49,222 nt of DNA. Origin: Actinacidiphila cocklensis (GTDB lineage: Bacteria > Actinomycetota > Actinomycetes > Streptomycetales > Streptomycetaceae). Where the stretch lies: contig NZ_CAJSLV010000084.1 of NCBI RefSeq assembly GCF_907177275.1, positions 1 to 49,222 of the forward strand, written 5' to 3'. The translations under genes were made by a program, and so were the position numbers. Of the stretch, positions 31,574 to 40,916 are shown piece after piece (position 1 is the stretch's first letter; each line of letters starts with the position of its first letter). Under the pieces are notes generated by a model that had not been told where the DNA came from, made no database searches, and saw nothing but the letters and a program-made list of their open reading frames with translations.

Positions 31574-33847
31574 TCAGACGCGGTCGGGCAACTGCTGTGC
31601 CGGGTGCGGCGCGGCGGCCGGCGGCTGCGGCAGGGCCGACTCGTCGTGCGTGAGGTCGGGCAGCCGGTGCATCCAGCGCGGCAGGTACCAGTTCCGGTCG
31701 CCGAGCAGCGTCATCACCGCCGGCAGCAGCACCCCGCGGATCACGGTGGCGTCGATCAGCACCGCGAAGGCCAGGCCGACGCCCATCTGCTTCATGCTCT
31801 GCATCGACAGGGTGCCGAAGATCGCGAAGACGGCGACCATGATCACGGCGGCGCTGGTGACGACGCCCGCGGTGGTGGTGATGCCGTGCTCGATGGCGCC
31901 CTTGGTGGACAGGCCGCGCATCCGCGCCTCGCGGATCCGGGAGACCACGAAGACGTGGTAGTCCATGCTCAGCCCGAAGAGGATCACGAACAGGAACAGC
32001 GGCAGCCAGGCCACCACCGCGCCGGTGCCGTGCGCGCCCACCAGCGACGCGCCCCAGCCGTGCTGGAAGACCGCGGTCAGGATCCCGTAGGCGGCGCCGA
32101 CCGACAGCAGGTTCAGCACGATCGAGGTCACCGCGATGGTCAGCGACCTGAAGGACAGCAGCATCAGCAGGAAGGCGAAGACGGTCACGAAGGCGAAGAC
32201 CGGCGGCACACTGCTGGTGATCTTGTGGGTGAAGTCCATGGAGCCCGCCGTCTCACCGGTGACCGGTGCCTGCAGGCCCGCGACCTTGCCGAGCGTGTCG
32301 GGCCGCACGTGGTCGCGCAGCAGCTTCACGTCGGCCTCCGCCCTGGCGCGGTCGCTGCCGCCCTCCAGCGGTACGTCGATCCTGGCGACGTTCTGCGCGC
32401 TGTGCACGGTGACGGTCACCGGGCCCTTGCTCGCGCCGGAGGAGACCGCCTCCGCGCGGAAGTCGGCGATGGCCTGCTTCACCGCGGGGGAGTCGATGTC
32501 GGCGGCCTTGACGACCACGTGGGCCTGGTCGGGGCCGCCGGGGAAGGCGGTGTCGATGTGCTCGTAGGTCTGGATGATCGGCAGGCTGTCGCCCAGCTCC
32601 TGCTGCATCGACAGGTTCGCGGTCTTCATCCCGAACGCGGGCAGTGCCAGCGCCAGCAGCGCGCCGCCGGCGATGACGGTGGCGGCCTTGGGGTGGCGCA
32701 GCACAGGGCCGAGCACGGTCCGCCACAAGCGGCTGTTGCCGGGCGCCGCGGGACGTCCTGCGGCCTGCTTCCTGCGCCGGTTCAGGAACGGGAGGCGGCC
32801 CTTCTCGACCCGGTGGCCGAGCAGCGACAGCAGCGCGGGCAGCACGGTGACCGAGCCGAACATCGCGATGGCGACCACGATCATGGTGGCCACACCCATG
32901 GCTTTGAAGTCGCCGATGCCGGTGAAGAGCATGCCCGCCATGGCCACGATCACGGTGATGCCGGAGATCAGGACGGCCCGGCCCGACGTGGCGGCGGCGA
33001 TCCGCAGGCTGGTGTCGGCGTCATGCCCCGCGGCCCGCTCCTCGCGCTCCCTGCGCAGGTAGAACAGGCAGTAGTCGACGCCGACCGCGAGGCCGACCAG
33101 CAGCATCACCGAGTTGGCGGTGTCGCTCATCGGCACCAGGTGGCTGACCAGCGCCACCACACCGCCGGCCGCGACGAAGGCGGTCATCGCCAGCGCCACC
33201 GGCAGCAGGGCCGCGACCAGCGCGCCGAAGGCGATCAGCAGGATGCCCAGCGCGAGCGGCACCGCGGAGAACTCGGCGGTCTTGAAGTCGCTGCCGAAGG
33301 CGTCGTTGAGCACCTTCTCCGCGCTCGCGTCGCCGAACTCCTCGACGCGCAGGTCCGGATGCTTCGCCTGTACCTGCTTGACCTGGTCGAGCACCGGGTC
33401 GATGCGGTCGGCCGCGGTCTTCTGGTCGCCGACCACGTCGAACCGGACCAGCGCGGAACGCCCGTCCGCGGAGATCGACTTGGTGTCGTACGGCGAGGTG
33501 ACCGCGGTGACCTTGCCGGTGCTCTTGACCGCGGTCATCACCTCGCCGACCACGGTACGGAAGCCCGGGTCGGTGGCGCTGCCCGCGCCCTTGGCCTGGA
33601 CGAGCACCATCTCGCCGGCCGGGGGCTTGAGCCCCGCGTCGTCGTTGATGGTGGCGGCCTGGCTGACCTCGCCGGGCATCGACCGGTCCTCGTCGACGTC
33701 GACCCGGCCGGCCGACTGGCCGACGAAGACCGCGAGGACGACGAAGAGCAGCCAGCCGCCCGCGGCCGCCCACCGGTGCCGGGCGCTCCAACTGCCCATC
33801 GATGCCGCGATGCCCATCCTGCTGCCGTGTGCGCGAGCGCGACTCAC
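31574..33847 (-). CDS. MMPL-family (RND-like) membrane transporter
   Basis: This is a 757-aa transporter of the MmpL family. After one N-terminal transmembrane helix come a large extracellular domain (about 45-190), a helix bundle (TAEFSAVPLALGILLIAFGALVAALLPV onward), a second extracellular domain (about 400-545) and a second bundle. Charged residues in the membrane core (VGLAVGVDYCLFYLRREREER and FGLSMDYHVFVVSRIREAR) are the proton-relay motifs. Relatives export lipids or siderophores. GTG 33847 follows AAGGGGGA. It is upstream of the sigma gene but separated by a strong hairpin. Confidence 0.93.
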   Translation of the reverse strand: MSRARAHGSRMGIAASMGSWSARHRWAAAGGWLLFVVLAVFVGQSAGRVDVDEDRSMPGEVSQAATINDDAGLKPPAGEMVLVQAKGAGSATDPGFRTVVGEVMTAVKSTGKVTAVTSPYDTKSISADGRSALVRFDVVGDQKTAADRIDPVLDQVKQVQAKHPDLRVEEFGDASAEKVLNDAFGSDFKTAEFSAVPLALGILLIAFGALVAALLPVALAMTAFVAAGGVVALVSHLVPMSDTANSVMLLVGLAVGVDYCLFYLRREREERAAGHDADTSLRIAAATSGRAVLISGITVIVAMAGMLFTGIGDFKAMGVATMIVVAIAMFGSVTVLPALLSLLGHRVEKGRLPFLNRRRKQAAGRPAAPGNSRLWRTVLGPVLRHPKAATVIAGGALLALALPAFGMKTANLSMQQELGDSLPIIQTYEHIDTAFPGGPDQAHVVVKAADIDSPAVKQAIADFRAEAVSSGASKGPVTVTVHSAQNVARIDVPLEGGSDRARAEADVKLLRDHVRPDTLGKVAGLQAPVTGETAGSMDFTHKITSSVPPVFAFVTVFAFLLMLLSFRSLTIAVTSIVLNLLSVGAAYGILTAVFQHGWGASLVGAHGTGAVVAWLPLFLFVILFGLSMDYHVFVVSRIREARMRGLSTKGAIEHGITTTAGVVTSAAVIMVAVFAIFGTLSMQSMKQMGVGLAFAVLIDATVIRGVLLPAVMTLLGDRNWYLPRWMHRLPDLTHDESALPQPPAAAPHPAQQLPDRV

Positions 33848-33981
33848 GGTGTCCCCCTTGTAAGGATCGTCTCGGGTGGCGGCGCCGGGCCGCTCCTTCC
33901 ACCAAGGACGCTACGGGGAGTGGACGTCCCCACCCATCCGGCCTGCTGGTGACTTCACGGCGGGCCATCTCCCCCTCAGGG

Positions 33982-33999
33982 GGTGGGGACAACCCCACC
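33982..33999. repeat. 7-bp inverted repeat upstream of MMPL gene
   Basis: GGTGGGG and CCCCACC flank an ACAA loop in the 226-bp gap between the MMPL start and the chelatase stop. It could terminate the leftward sulfur operon (74 bp after the chelatase stop) or lie in the MMPL promoter region. No gene is visible in the gap. Confidence 0.4.
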
Positions 34000-34073
34000 A
34001 TCCCGGGTGTGTGCCCCTTACACCTACAGCGGCGAAGGCCCAGGCCAGACCCCGTACGGGGGAGCGGAGGGGC

Positions 34074-34847
34074 TCAGGCGGAGAGCAGTTGCCCGGCGGC
34101 GGGGCGCAGCGCCTGGCCGTAGCGGCGCAGCAGCAGCGCGACCACCTCGGGGGCCGCCCCCAGCACCGGCGCCAGCACGTCCGCGCCCGCCTCGCGGGCG
34201 CCGCGGGCGATCCGGTCGGGCAGGAAACCGGGCGCGATCACGTACGGCGCCACGGCGATCCGCCGTACGCCCTCGGCCCGCAGTGCCCTGACCGCGTCCT
34301 CGGTGCGCGGCAGGGACGCGGAGGCGAACGCGGGCCGCACGGCGCACCAACCGGTGTGCCGCCACTCCCGCGCGATTGCTGCGATCACCGCGCTCGCCTC
34401 CGGATCGGTGGAGCCCGCCGAGGCCAGCACGACGCCGGTCGACGGGCGGTCGCCGGGCCGCAGCCCGGCCTCGGACAGCCGGCGCTCCAGCGCGGCCGTC
34501 AGCAGCGGGGCAGGCCCCAGGACGTCTGCGGTGTGCAGCCGCAGCGACGGCAGCGCGGCGGTGGACTCGCGCAGCACCGCGGGGATGTCGGTCTTGGCGT
34601 GGAAGGCCCGGGTCAACAGCAGCGGCAGCGCCACCGCGTCGCGTACGCCGTCGGCCGCCAGCCGGCTGACCGCCTGCGGCACCGAGGGCGCGTTGAAGTC
34701 CAGGAAGGCGGTGTCCACCCGCAGCCCCGGCCTGGCCGCCGCGACCCGCCGCGTCAGGGCGTGCACGGTCGCCGCGTGCCGCGGGTCCCGTGAGCCGTGC
34801 GCGATGACGAGCAGCGGGGGCGTGGACAGGCCGGGGCGCACGGTCAC
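34074..34847 (-). CDS. cbiX: sirohydrochlorin chelatase family protein (CbiX/SirB-like)
   Basis: This is a 257-aa protein with two tandem CbiX-like halves: LLVIAHGSRDPRHA with a metal-site His17 near the start, and VVLASAGSTDPEA about 120 residues later, a chelatase repeat with the histidine lost. Such proteins insert Fe2+ or Co2+ into sirohydrochlorin. At the end of a sulfite-reductase operon, making sirohaem for that enzyme is the natural role. GTG 34847 overlaps the ssuC stop as GTGA (34844-34847), so translation is coupled. Confidence 0.85.
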   Translation of the reverse strand: MTVRPGLSTPPLLVIAHGSRDPRHAATVHALTRRVAAARPGLRVDTAFLDFNAPSVPQAVSRLAADGVRDAVALPLLLTRAFHAKTDIPAVLRESTAALPSLRLHTADVLGPAPLLTAALERRLSEAGLRPGDRPSTGVVLASAGSTDPEASAVIAAIAREWRHTGWCAVRPAFASASLPRTEDAVRALRAEGVRRIAVAPYVIAPGFLPDRIARGAREAGADVLAPVLGAAPEVVALLLRRYGQALRPAAGQLLSA

Positions 34848-35800
34848 TGGCTCCGCGCGGTCAGTCCGCGGGAGCGCAGCACCCAGCGCTCCAGCGGGCT
34901 GAAGATGATCAGGTCGATGGCGATACCGACGAAGAGGATCAGCAGGATGCCGAGGAAGACGCCCGCCATGTCGGAGCCCTCCCGCATGTTCTCCAGATAG
35001 CGGCCGAGGCCGACCCCCAGGTCGGGCGAGGACGCGATCAGCTCGGCGGCCATCAGCGACCGCCAGGAGAAGGCCCAGCCCTGCTTCAGGCCCGCAACGT
35101 AGCCGGGCAGCGCGGCCGGCAGCAGGATGAACCACGCCCCGCGCAGCCCGGTGGCGCCGATGGTGCGGCCGGCCCGCAGGTACAGCGGCGGCACCTGGTC
35201 GATGCCGGCCACCAGGCCGTTGGCGATCGACGGCACCGCGCCGAGCAGGATGACCGCGTACATCGTGGAGTTGTTCAGGCCCAGCCAGATCACCGCGGCC
35301 GGCACCCACGCCACCGACGGCAGCGACTGGAGCCCGGACAGGATCGGCCCGATCGCGGCCCGGATGAACGGCACCCTGGCCACCACCAGGCCCAGCGGGG
35401 TGCCGATGACCAGCGCGGCGACGAAGCCGAGCAGGCCGTGCGACACGCTGGTCCAGATGATCGACAACAGGTCGCCGGCGTTCCACCGGTCGGCCAGTTC
35501 CTGGCCCACCGCGGAGGGGCTGGGCAGCTTCGTCTGGTCGGCGACCTTCGCCCAGACGGCGAGCTGCCACACCACCAGCACCAGCAGCACCGCGCTGATC
35601 GGCGGCAGCACCTTCTTGACCAGCACCTGCCCGATCGGCGCGCGCTTGACGACGACGGCGTCCAGCGCGTCCAGGCCGGCTTCCAGGCCCGACAGGTCGT
35701 GCCGCTTGTGCCGCTCGACCGCCGCGGCGTCGTCCGCCTGCCGCGGCTCGTCCTCCAGGGGGGCGGCGTCCTTCGCGCCGGACGTCTCAGTGCTGGCCAT
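34844..35800 (-). CDS. ssuC: sulfonate-type ABC transporter permease
   Basis: This is a 318-aa inner-membrane protein with about six helices and a 60-residue charged N-terminal tail (acidic, then KRHD). The BPD_transp_1 EAA-like loop lies in the region GRTIGATGLRGAWFILLPAALPGYVAGLKQGWAFSWRSLMAAE. It forms the channel of an SsuABC/TauABC-type importer with the ATPase and lipoprotein encoded just upstream. Its ATG 35800 overlaps the end of ssuB by 14 bp, and its stop overlaps the chelatase start. Confidence 0.9.
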   Translation of the reverse strand: MASTETSGAKDAAPLEDEPRQADDAAAVERHKRHDLSGLEAGLDALDAVVVKRAPIGQVLVKKVLPPISAVLLVLVVWQLAVWAKVADQTKLPSPSAVGQELADRWNAGDLLSIIWTSVSHGLLGFVAALVIGTPLGLVVARVPFIRAAIGPILSGLQSLPSVAWVPAAVIWLGLNNSTMYAVILLGAVPSIANGLVAGIDQVPPLYLRAGRTIGATGLRGAWFILLPAALPGYVAGLKQGWAFSWRSLMAAELIASSPDLGVGLGRYLENMREGSDMAGVFLGILLILFVGIAIDLIIFSPLERWVLRSRGLTARSQ

Positions 35801-36581
35801 GACGGCGGATCTCCCCACGCAGTTCTTCGGTGATCTCGACGGACAGGTCCGCCACCGCCGCGTCCTCGATCCGGCGCGGCTGCGGTATGTCGACGGCCCA
35901 CTCGCGGTTGATCCGGCCGGGCCGGGAGGACAGCAGCACGACCCGCTGCGCCAGCCGTACCGCCTCCCGCACGTTGTGCGTCACGAACAGCACCGACAGC
36001 TGGGTCTCCGACCAGATCCGGGTCAGCTCGTCGTGCAGCACGTCCCGGGTGATCGCGTCCAGCGCCGCGAACGGCTCGTCCATCAGCAGCAGTTGGCTGT
36101 CCTGGGCCAGCGCCCTGGCCAGTGCGACCCGCTGCCGCATACCGCCGGACAGCTCGTGCACCCGCTTGCCGTAGGCCCCGCCCAGCCGGACCAGCGACAG
36201 CAGCCGCTCGGCCTCCGGGCGGCGCTGCTCGCGGGGCATCCCGCGCATCCGCAGCGTCAGTTCGATGTTCTTGCCCGCGGTCAGCCACGGGAACAGCGCG
36301 TGCTCCTGGAACATCAGGGCCGGCCGGCCGCCGGGAGTCGTGATGCTCCCGGCGGTCGGCTCGTCGAGTCCCGCGACCAGGTTCAGCAGCGTCGACTTGC
36401 CGCATCCCGAGGCCCCCAGGAGGCAGACGAACTCGCCGGGGCGCACATCGAGCGTGATGTCGTCCAGCACGAGCTGCCGGCCGCCGGGCCTGCCGAACGC
36501 CTTCGACACATGGTCGAGCCTGGCCGCGTGCGCGGCGCTTTCCGCGCTCTGCGCGGCGGCACTGGTGAGAGTGTCGGCCAT
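35787..36581 (-). CDS. ssuB: sulfonate-type ABC transporter ATPase
   Basis: This is a 264-aa ATPase. Walker A GASGCGKST is at 56-64, signature LSGGMRQRV at 144-152, Walker B LLLMDEP at 164-170, then FVTHNVREAVRLAQ with the H-loop His. This NitT/TauT-type pattern fits sulfonate or taurine uptake. AGGAGG lies 8 nt before ATG 36581; the GTG at 36590 is the less likely alternative. It sits between the substrate-binding gene and the permease gene. Confidence 0.92.
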   Translation of the reverse strand: MADTLTSAAAQSAESAAHAARLDHVSKAFGRPGGRQLVLDDITLDVRPGEFVCLLGASGCGKSTLLNLVAGLDEPTAGSITTPGGRPALMFQEHALFPWLTAGKNIELTLRMRGMPREQRRPEAERLLSLVRLGGAYGKRVHELSGGMRQRVALARALAQDSQLLLMDEPFAALDAITRDVLHDELTRIWSETQLSVLFVTHNVREAVRLAQRVVLLSSRPGRINREWAVDIPQPRRIEDAAVADLSVEITEELRGEIRRHGQH

Positions 36582-36652
36582 GGGTGTCACCTCCTGGGGT
36601 TCTCGGATCGATCAGCTGGTCGGTTGCTGCTGCTTGCCGGTGGTCCCCGCGG

Positions 36653-37807
36653 CTACTGGGCGCCCAGGCCCGCCGCGTCCACCGCCGGCTGGCCCTGCGC
36701 CTTGAGCACCTTGTTGAGCAGCGTCAGGTCGTAGATGCCGTCCAGCTTCGGGGACTTGAGCAGGCCTGCGGACACCGCGTGGTCGGCCTCGGACTTCGCG
36801 GTCGCGGCCAGCGGGTCGTCGAGCACCTGGATGGACTGCCACGCCGGGTCGAGGACGTCGGCCGGCAGCGCCTTCTGGGTCAGCCTCTCCAGCTGGGCGT
36901 TGGCGTCGGCCTTGGCCTTGTCGGAGTTGGCCTTGATCCACGCGTTGGTCTTCACCGAGCCGCGCAGCACCGCCTCGACGACGTCCGGGTGCGCGGACAG
37001 GAACTTCTGCGACACGATCACGTTGGTGATCACGAACTGCTTGTTCGGCCACAGCGTGCTCTCGTCGAGCAGCACCTTGGCGCCCTCCTTGACCAGCTTC
37101 GACGCGGTGGGCTCCGGCACCCACGCCCCGTCGATGGAGCCGTTCTTGTAGGCGTCGGGGGTGATCTTGTTGTCGGTGCGCACCACCGACACGTCGCCCT
37201 TGCCGCTCTGCGCGTCGACCTTCCAGCCCTGCGACTTGATCCAGTTCAGCAGGGCCACGTCCTGGGTGTTGCCCAGCTGCGGGGTGGCGATCTTCTTGCC
37301 CTTGACGTCGGCCAGGGTCTTGATCTTCGCCGGGTTGACCACCAGCTTCACGCCGCCCGACGCGGAACCCGCGATGATCTTCAGGTTGCTGCCGCCGGAC
37401 TTGGTGTAGCCGTTGATCGCGGGGGAGGGGCCGATCCAGCCGATGTCGATCGAGCCGGCGTTGAGCGCCTCGATCTCGGCGGGGCCCGCGTTGAAGGTGG
37501 CTTCCTTGATCTTGGTGCTGCCCAGCTCCTGCTGGAAGAAGCCCTCCTTGAGCCCGACCAGAGCGGTGGCGTGGGTCAGGTTGGGGAAGTAGCCGATCTT
37601 GACCTCGTCGGTCGAGAGCTTCGACGCGGTGGCGGAACCGCCGGCAGCGGCGGCCGGTGCGGAGGTGTCCGAGTCGTCCGACTTCTTGTCGGAGCCGTAG
37701 CCGCAGGCGGCGAGTGCGCCGAGGAGCAGCGGGAGGGCGGCGGCCACGGCGACGAGTCTGTGGCGCGAGGCGGAGGTACGGGACGCGGAACGGAGGTGCG
37801 CAGACAC
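36653..37807 (-). CDS. ssuA: sulfonate-type ABC substrate-binding lipoprotein
   Basis: This is a 384-aa lipoprotein. The signal peptide ends in the lipobox LAAC with Cys35, then comes an Asp/Ser/Ala linker. The binding-protein fold follows (EVKIGYFPNLTHATALVGLKEGFF, GWIGPSPAINGY, PDVVEAVLRG), of the NMT1/SsuA type. It would capture aliphatic sulfonates outside the cell and pass them to SsuC. The gap to cysN is 256 bp, so it may have its own promoter in addition to read-through from the cys genes. Confidence 0.9.
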   Translation of the reverse strand: MSAHLRSASRTSASRHRLVAVAAALPLLLGALAACGYGSDKKSDDSDTSAPAAAAGGSATASKLSTDEVKIGYFPNLTHATALVGLKEGFFQQELGSTKIKEATFNAGPAEIEALNAGSIDIGWIGPSPAINGYTKSGGSNLKIIAGSASGGVKLVVNPAKIKTLADVKGKKIATPQLGNTQDVALLNWIKSQGWKVDAQSGKGDVSVVRTDNKITPDAYKNGSIDGAWVPEPTASKLVKEGAKVLLDESTLWPNKQFVITNVIVSQKFLSAHPDVVEAVLRGSVKTNAWIKANSDKAKADANAQLERLTQKALPADVLDPAWQSIQVLDDPLAATAKSEADHAVSAGLLKSPKLDGIYDLTLLNKVLKAQGQPAVDAAGLGAQ

Positions 37808-38063
37808 GGGTGTGTCCTCTCGTCAGGCCCGGCGTGTCGCGCGCTAGGGCGCGGCCGGAAGTTCGTCAGGTCTTCGAAGGCGGTGCATCGGGGCGCGCAG
37901 AGCGCGACAGGGTCGTACGCCGACGGCCGCGGCTGTGCCGCGAACCGCCGTGTGCCGGGTCAGCCCGCACATCGTGCGACCCCGCCCGTACCCGAGCCGA
38001 GCGAGCCGCTGCCGACGCGCCCGCCCTCCTTCGCAAATCCCGAGAAGGCTTCCTGAGCCATGG

Positions 38064-39416
38064 TCAGAAGTCCCATCCCTCGTCGCCGGCCGCGCCACCG
38101 GCAGCAGACGGGGGCTCCGCGAACGCCTCGCCCGCCATGCCGGCGGTGAGCGTCGTTCCGTCCGCGGGGTCGATCAGCAGGAACGCACCGGTCAGCCGCG
38201 AGTCCGCGTAGGCGTCGATCGGCAGCGGTTCCGCGGTGCGCAGCTGCACCGCACCGATGTCGTTGACCTCCAGCGCCGCCGGGTCGTTGTCGTGGGCCAG
38301 CCCGTGCGACAGGTCGATCCGGTACGGCAGCGCCTTGACGATCGCCTTGACCGTACGCGTGGCGTGCTTGAGCAGCACCCGCTCGCCGATCCGCAGCGGC
38401 CGCTCGTGCAGATGGCACACCGTGGCCCGGACGTCCTGGGTCACCGCGGGCGCCGAGCCGGTCGGCGCGATCAGGTCGCCGCGCGAGACGTCCAGGTCGT
38501 CGGCGAGCAGCACCGTGACGGACTGCGGCGCCCACGCGGTGTGCACGCTCCGGCCCAGCGCGTCGATGCCGGAGATGGTGGTGGTACGCCCCGAGGGCAG
38601 CACGGTCACCGGGTCGCCGACCCGCAGCAGGCCCGAGGCGATCTGGCCCGCGTAGCCGCGGTAGTCGGGGTGCTCCGCGGTCTGCGGCCTGATCACGTAC
38701 TGCACGGGGAAGCGCGCGGGGCAGCCGGTCAGGTCGTGGCTGACCGGGACCGTCTCCAGGTGTTCGAGCACCGTCGGGCCGCCGTACCAGTCCATGTTCG
38801 CCGACGGCTCCACCACGTTGTCGCCGGCCAGCGCGGAGATCGGGATCGCGGTGATCTCCGGGACGCCCAGCGAGGCCGCGTAGGAGGTGAACTCCTCGGC
38901 GATGGCGGCGAAGACCGGCTCCGCGTAGTCCACCAGGTCCATCTTGTTGACCGCGAGCACCACGTGCGGCACCCGCAGCAGCGCCGCGACCGCGGCATGC
39001 CTGCGGGTCTGCTCGACGACCCCGTTGCGGGCGTCCACCAGCACCACGGCCAGCTCGGCGGTCGAGGCACCCGTCACCATGTTCCGCGTGTACTGCACAT
39101 GGCCGGGCGTGTCGGCCAGGATGAACCGGCGGCGCGCGGTGGCGAAGTAGCGGTACGCCACGTCGATGGTGATGCCCTGCTCCCGCTCGGCCCGCAGGCC
39201 GTCGGTGAGCAGCGCCAGGTCGGGCGTCTCCTGGCCGCGGCCGAGCGACGCGCGCTCGACGGCTTCCAGCTGGTCGCTGAGCACCGACTTGGAGTCGTGC
39301 AGCAGCCGGCCCACCAGGGTGGACTTCCCGTCGTCGACCGACCCGGCGGTGGCGAACCGCAGCAGAGTGGTCGCCGACAGCTCTTCCGCGGTCAGCGGGC
39401 TCGTGGTGCTGGTCAT
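38064..39416 (-). CDS. cysN: sulfate adenylyltransferase subunit 1 (GTPase) CysN
   Basis: This is a 450-aa EF-Tu-like GTPase that drives APS formation by CysD. G1 GSVDDGKST is at 25-33, G3 ADTPGH at 101-106, and G4 NKMD near 158. Domain 2 (GYAGQIASGLLRVGDPVTVLPSG) and domain 3 (TVCHLHERPLRIGERVLLKH) follow. No fused APS kinase domain is present; CysC is encoded separately nearby. ATG 39416 is 2 bp after the cysD stop, so the two subunits are made together. Confidence 0.96.
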   Translation of the reverse strand: MTSTTSPLTAEELSATTLLRFATAGSVDDGKSTLVGRLLHDSKSVLSDQLEAVERASLGRGQETPDLALLTDGLRAEREQGITIDVAYRYFATARRRFILADTPGHVQYTRNMVTGASTAELAVVLVDARNGVVEQTRRHAAVAALLRVPHVVLAVNKMDLVDYAEPVFAAIAEEFTSYAASLGVPEITAIPISALAGDNVVEPSANMDWYGGPTVLEHLETVPVSHDLTGCPARFPVQYVIRPQTAEHPDYRGYAGQIASGLLRVGDPVTVLPSGRTTTISGIDALGRSVHTAWAPQSVTVLLADDLDVSRGDLIAPTGSAPAVTQDVRATVCHLHERPLRIGERVLLKHATRTVKAIVKALPYRIDLSHGLAHDNDPAALEVNDIGAVQLRTAEPLPIDAYADSRLTGAFLLIDPADGTTLTAGMAGEAFAEPPSAAGGAAGDEGWDF

Positions 39417-39418
39417 GG

Positions 39419-40354
39419 TTAGAAGTACCCCTCGCGCTTGCGGTCCTCCATCGCCGCCTCCGACATCTTGTCGTCGGCGCGGGTGGCACCCCGTTCGGTC
39501 AGCCGGGACGCGGCGATCTCGGTGATCACCGACTCCAGCGTGGTGGCCTCGGAGTCGACCGCGCCGGTGCAGGACATGTCGCCGACCGTGCGGTAGCGCA
39601 CCGTCCTGGTCTCGACCGGCTCGCCGTCCTTGGGGCCGCCCCACTCGCCCGCGGTCAGCCACATGCCGTCGCGGCTGAAGACCTCACGCTCGTGCGCGAA
39701 GTAGATCTCCGGCAGCTCGATGCCCTCCCGGGCGATGTACTGCCACACGTCCAGCTCGGTCCAGTTGGACAGCGGGAAGACCCGGACGTGCTCGCCCGGC
39801 GCGTGCCGGCCGTTGTACAGCTGCCACAGCTCGGGGCGCTGCCGGCGCGGGTCCCACTGGGAGAACTCGTCGCGCAGCGAGAAGACCCGCTCCTTGGCCC
39901 TGGCCTTCTCCTCGTCGCGCCGCCCGCCGCCGAAGACCGCGTCGAAGCGGTGCGCGGAGATCGCCTCGGTCAGCGGCACCGTCTGCAGCGGGTTGCGCAG
40001 CCCGTCGGGGCGCTCGCGCAGCCGCCCGTCGTCGATGTAGTCCTGCACCTTGGCCACGTGCAGCCGCAGCCCGTGCTCGGCCACCGTGCGGTCCCGCAGG
40101 TCGAGGACCTCGGGGAAGTTGTGCCCGGTGTCCACGTGCAGCAGCGAGAACGGCACCGCGGCGGGCGCGAACGCCTTGAGCGCCAGGTGCAGCATGACGA
40201 TCGAGTCCTTGCCGCCGGAGAAGAGGACCACCGGCCGCTCGAACTCCCCCGCCACCTCGCGGAAGATGTGCACCGCCTCGGACTCCAGCGCGTCCAGGTG
40301 CGTCAGCGCGTACGGGCTGTCCTTCTGCTCGGCGTGCGTGACGGTCGTGGTCAT
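39419..40354 (-). CDS. cysD: sulfate adenylyltransferase subunit 2 CysD
   Basis: This is a 311-aa PP-loop enzyme. The SGGKDS loop is at 46-51, with HVDTGHNFPEVLDLRD, the GGGRRDEEKARAKERVFSLRDEFSQWDP block and a CysD-type C-terminus (MSEAAMEDRKREGYF). It adenylates sulfate to APS with ATP, powered by CysN. Its ATG overlaps the cysC stop as ATGA (40351-40354). The TAA stop is unusual against the TGA-rich neighbours. Confidence 0.97.
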   Translation of the reverse strand: MTTTVTHAEQKDSPYALTHLDALESEAVHIFREVAGEFERPVVLFSGGKDSIVMLHLALKAFAPAAVPFSLLHVDTGHNFPEVLDLRDRTVAEHGLRLHVAKVQDYIDDGRLRERPDGLRNPLQTVPLTEAISAHRFDAVFGGGRRDEEKARAKERVFSLRDEFSQWDPRRQRPELWQLYNGRHAPGEHVRVFPLSNWTELDVWQYIAREGIELPEIYFAHEREVFSRDGMWLTAGEWGGPKDGEPVETRTVRYRTVGDMSCTGAVDSEATTLESVITEIAASRLTERGATRADDKMSEAAMEDRKREGYF

Positions 40355-40890
40355 GTCGTGAGGCCCCTCTCGGCGAGCAGCGCGTGCACCGCTGCGGCGG
40401 ACTGTTCCACCGTGCTGCCTTGCGTCTCGATCCGCAGATCCGGGGTCTCCGGGACCTCGTAGGGGTCGTCCACCCCGGTCAGACCGGTCAGTTCGCCCGC
40501 CGCCTGCCGGGCGTACAGGCCCTTGACGTCCCGTACCGAGCACACGTCGAGCGGGGTGGCCACGTGGACCTCCACGTAGCCGGTGCCCTGCACCTGGTGG
40601 CGCTTGCGCACCGCCTCGCGGCTGTCGGCGTAGGGCGCGATGACCGGTACGAGCACCAGCACCCCGTTCGAGGCCAGCAGTTCGGCGACGAAGCCGATCC
40701 GCTGCACGTTGGTGTGCCGGTCCTCACGGGTGAAGCCCAGGCCCGCGGACAGGAACTCGCGGATCTCGTCGCCGTCCAGCACCTCGACCCGGCTGCCCCG
40801 CGCCCGCAGCGTCTCCGCCAGCGCGGTGGCGATGGTGGTCTTGCCCGCGCTCGGCAGCCCGGTGAGCCAAACGGTGGCGCCGGTGGTCAT
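40351..40890 (-). CDS. cysC: adenylyl-sulfate (APS) kinase CysC
   Basis: This is a 179-aa P-loop kinase that makes PAPS from APS. Walker A GLPSAGKTT is at 11-19, with the LDGDEIREFLSAGLGFTREDRHTNVQRIGFVA and ARQAAGELTGLTGVDDPYE blocks. ATG 40890 has GGAGACCCC upstream; GTG 40920, which overlaps the cysH stop as GTGA, is an equally coupled alternative that adds 10 residues. Its presence beside a CysH with the APS-reductase cysteine pattern raises the question of where PAPS goes (see finding). Confidence 0.94.
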   Translation of the reverse strand: MTTGATVWLTGLPSAGKTTIATALAETLRARGSRVEVLDGDEIREFLSAGLGFTREDRHTNVQRIGFVAELLASNGVLVLVPVIAPYADSREAVRKRHQVQGTGYVEVHVATPLDVCSVRDVKGLYARQAAGELTGLTGVDDPYEVPETPDLRIETQGSTVEQSAAAVHALLAERGLTT

Positions 40891-40916
40891 CGGGGTCTCC
40901 TGCTCCTGGGGTGCCG

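Noticed and set aside
37844..38098. An 84-codon minus-strand ORF and a possible second leader peptide before ssuA
   Set aside because: The ORF is Arg-rich without a ribosome site, and no HVD-type or cysteine-ended peptide was found in any minus frame of the 37808-38063 gap.
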